A stretch of 64,000 bases of DNA from Pontixanthobacter luteolus (lineage in GTDB: Bacteria; Pseudomonadota; Alphaproteobacteria; Sphingomonadales; Sphingomonadaceae). Under the pieces are notes generated by a model. The model saw nothing but the letters and a program-made list of their open reading frames with translations, made no database searches and was not told the origin of the DNA. The position numbers and the translations under genes are program-made. Location: positions 124,001 to 188,000 of the forward strand of contig NZ_WTYP01000001.1 of the NCBI RefSeq assembly GCF_009828095.1, written 5' to 3'. Positions 63,196 through 64,000 of this stretch are shown piece by piece; position 1 is the first letter of the stretch, and every line of letters starts with the position of its first letter.

Positions 63196-63284
63196 GAAAC
63201 CGCTGTTTCCGGATTTAGCGGCAATCTTGTCACCAGAGCGTCATACAGCCGAGGCATTCCGTTTCCCGAAGGGGAACGGCAACC

Positions 63285-63956
63285 GTGGATGTGATCAGCA
63301 TATTCCTGACCGACCAATTGGGCGAGACGCTGGAAGATTTCGAGCATGATACGACCCGTTTCGTGTTTGGCCGGATCGGTCCGGACGGCCCAAGGCAATT
63401 GGTCGATGGCCCCATGTGGGTGTTCGTCGAATGGGTCATGGATGACCTCGCCGGTCTGGAGCTATGCCGCCGTCTCAGGGCGGACAGCCGCTGTGCCGAC
63501 GCGCATATCACCATGGTTCTCGACAATGACGATCAGGAAGATCGCCGCCGTGCCTTGAGGGCGGGTGCCGATGATTACATCGTCGGGCCTCTTGACCGGA
63601 CGATTGTTCTCGACCGGGTAATGGCCCTGCAATCGCATAAACAAAGGCACCCGGCGCAATTGTTTGCGATCGGGCAATTGACGATCGACATGGCCGCGCT
63701 GCGTTCGACATGGGCGGGCACACCGATTGAACTGCGGCCAAATGAGTTTCGCCTGTTGCGGTTCTTCGCGGAAAATCCCGACAGAGTGCTGTCGCGGGAA
63801 GAACTGATTTCCGGCCTGGGCAAGCAAGAACCACCAGTTGACGAACGGACCGTGGATGTATGGATCGGCCGTCTTCGCCGCGCGCTCAAGTCCGCCGGTG
63901 CCGGTAATCCGCTGCGCACGATCCGCTCGCTAGGCTACGTCTTCGACAGCAATTGA
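63285..63956 (+). CDS. OmpR-type regulator with degenerate receiver
   Basis: The 223-residue product starts with GTG. The N-terminal half has the receiver fold (EWVMDDLAGLELCRRLRADSRCADAHITMVLDNDDQEDRRRALRAGADDYIV), and the C-terminal half a winged helix (ELRPNEFRLLRFFAENPDRVLSREELI; RTVDVWIGRLRRAL; IRSLGYVFDSN). The phospho-acceptor Asp is Glu49, and the KP lysine is replaced by Gly (VGPLDR). It is thus a pseudo-receiver, possibly active without phosphorylation. No histidine kinase is next to it, but the window ends 44 bases later. Confidence 0.85.
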   Translation: MDVISIFLTDQLGETLEDFEHDTTRFVFGRIGPDGPRQLVDGPMWVFVEWVMDDLAGLELCRRLRADSRCADAHITMVLDNDDQEDRRRALRAGADDYIVGPLDRTIVLDRVMALQSHKQRHPAQLFAIGQLTIDMAALRSTWAGTPIELRPNEFRLLRFFAENPDRVLSREELISGLGKQEPPVDERTVDVWIGRLRRALKSAGAGNPLRTIRSLGYVFDSN

Positions 63957-64000
63957 ACGGGCAGAGCTGGTGCGCCCTTATGCGGGTTTGGCCCTGCCCT

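Overview
The window looks like chromosome from an alphaproteobacterium of the order Sphingomonadales, most like the Erythrobacteraceae. This is inferred from gene content: the alpha-type SspB adaptor, PdeM, DapD, a RibBX-type riboflavin enzyme with an added N-terminal helix-turn-helix, the his and ybgC-tol-pal operons, a J-domain protein of sphingomonad type, a PEP-CTERM protein and many acyl-CoA dehydrogenases. I see no phage, insertion sequence, CRISPR array or rRNA. The only tRNA is tRNA-Ser(GGA) at 46516-46605.

Layout. 1-12 kb: a cut-off metallophosphatase and a run of small or exported proteins (YaiI/DUF188, OsmC, cold-shock protein, GFA-like, fasciclin lipoprotein, S41 protease, PEBP, SWIB, DoxX-like, M19 dipeptidase, and small DUF3008/DUF2945/membrane proteins), then dapD. 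12.3-21.5 kb: a catabolic island with two divergent transcripts. The minus operon carries SDR, GPH-type transporter, ACAD10/11-like dehydrogenase, zinc alcohol dehydrogenase and an APH-like kinase. The plus operon carries two acyl-CoA dehydrogenases and an SDR. 21.5-31.7 kb: gmk, an unknown gene, sspB, hisB-H-A-F, a tiny PEP-CTERM protein, hisE, a HIT protein, and ybgC-tolQ-tolR-tolA-tolB-pal. 31.7-46.4 kb: J-domain protein, SDR-like protein, ATP-grasp protein, cystathionine gamma-synthase family enzyme with a folded leader, DASS transporter, an unrecognised helical protein in AT-rich surroundings, infC, pdeM, hemF, an M1 lipoprotein peptidase, a RelA/SpoT protein, a VOC protein, a DUF1905 protein and a cyclophilin.

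46.7-53.1 kb holds the most unusual group. It encodes a geranylgeranyl-reductase-like flavoprotein, a phytoene-desaturase-like flavoprotein with a histone-like basic tail, a divergent polyprenyl synthetase, and a cyclic-nucleotide-binding/thioredoxin-reductase-like fusion that lacks the redox cysteines. Together they suggest an isoprenoid-modifying pathway with its own reductase. 53.2-61.1 kb is a second acyl-CoA catabolic region: thiolase, crotonase, alpha-methylacyl-CoA racemase-like protein, two acyl-CoA dehydrogenases, alpha/beta hydrolase and a FadR-type regulator. 61.1-64 kb has ribBX and a flavin reductase facing away from each other across a perfect 16-bp palindrome, then an OmpR-type regulator whose receiver lacks the phosphorylation residues.

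All functions are assigned by reading translated sequence and motifs; no database search was run. Start sites were chosen from signal peptides, Shine-Dalgarno sequences and operon overlaps, and differ from the longest open frame in many genes.
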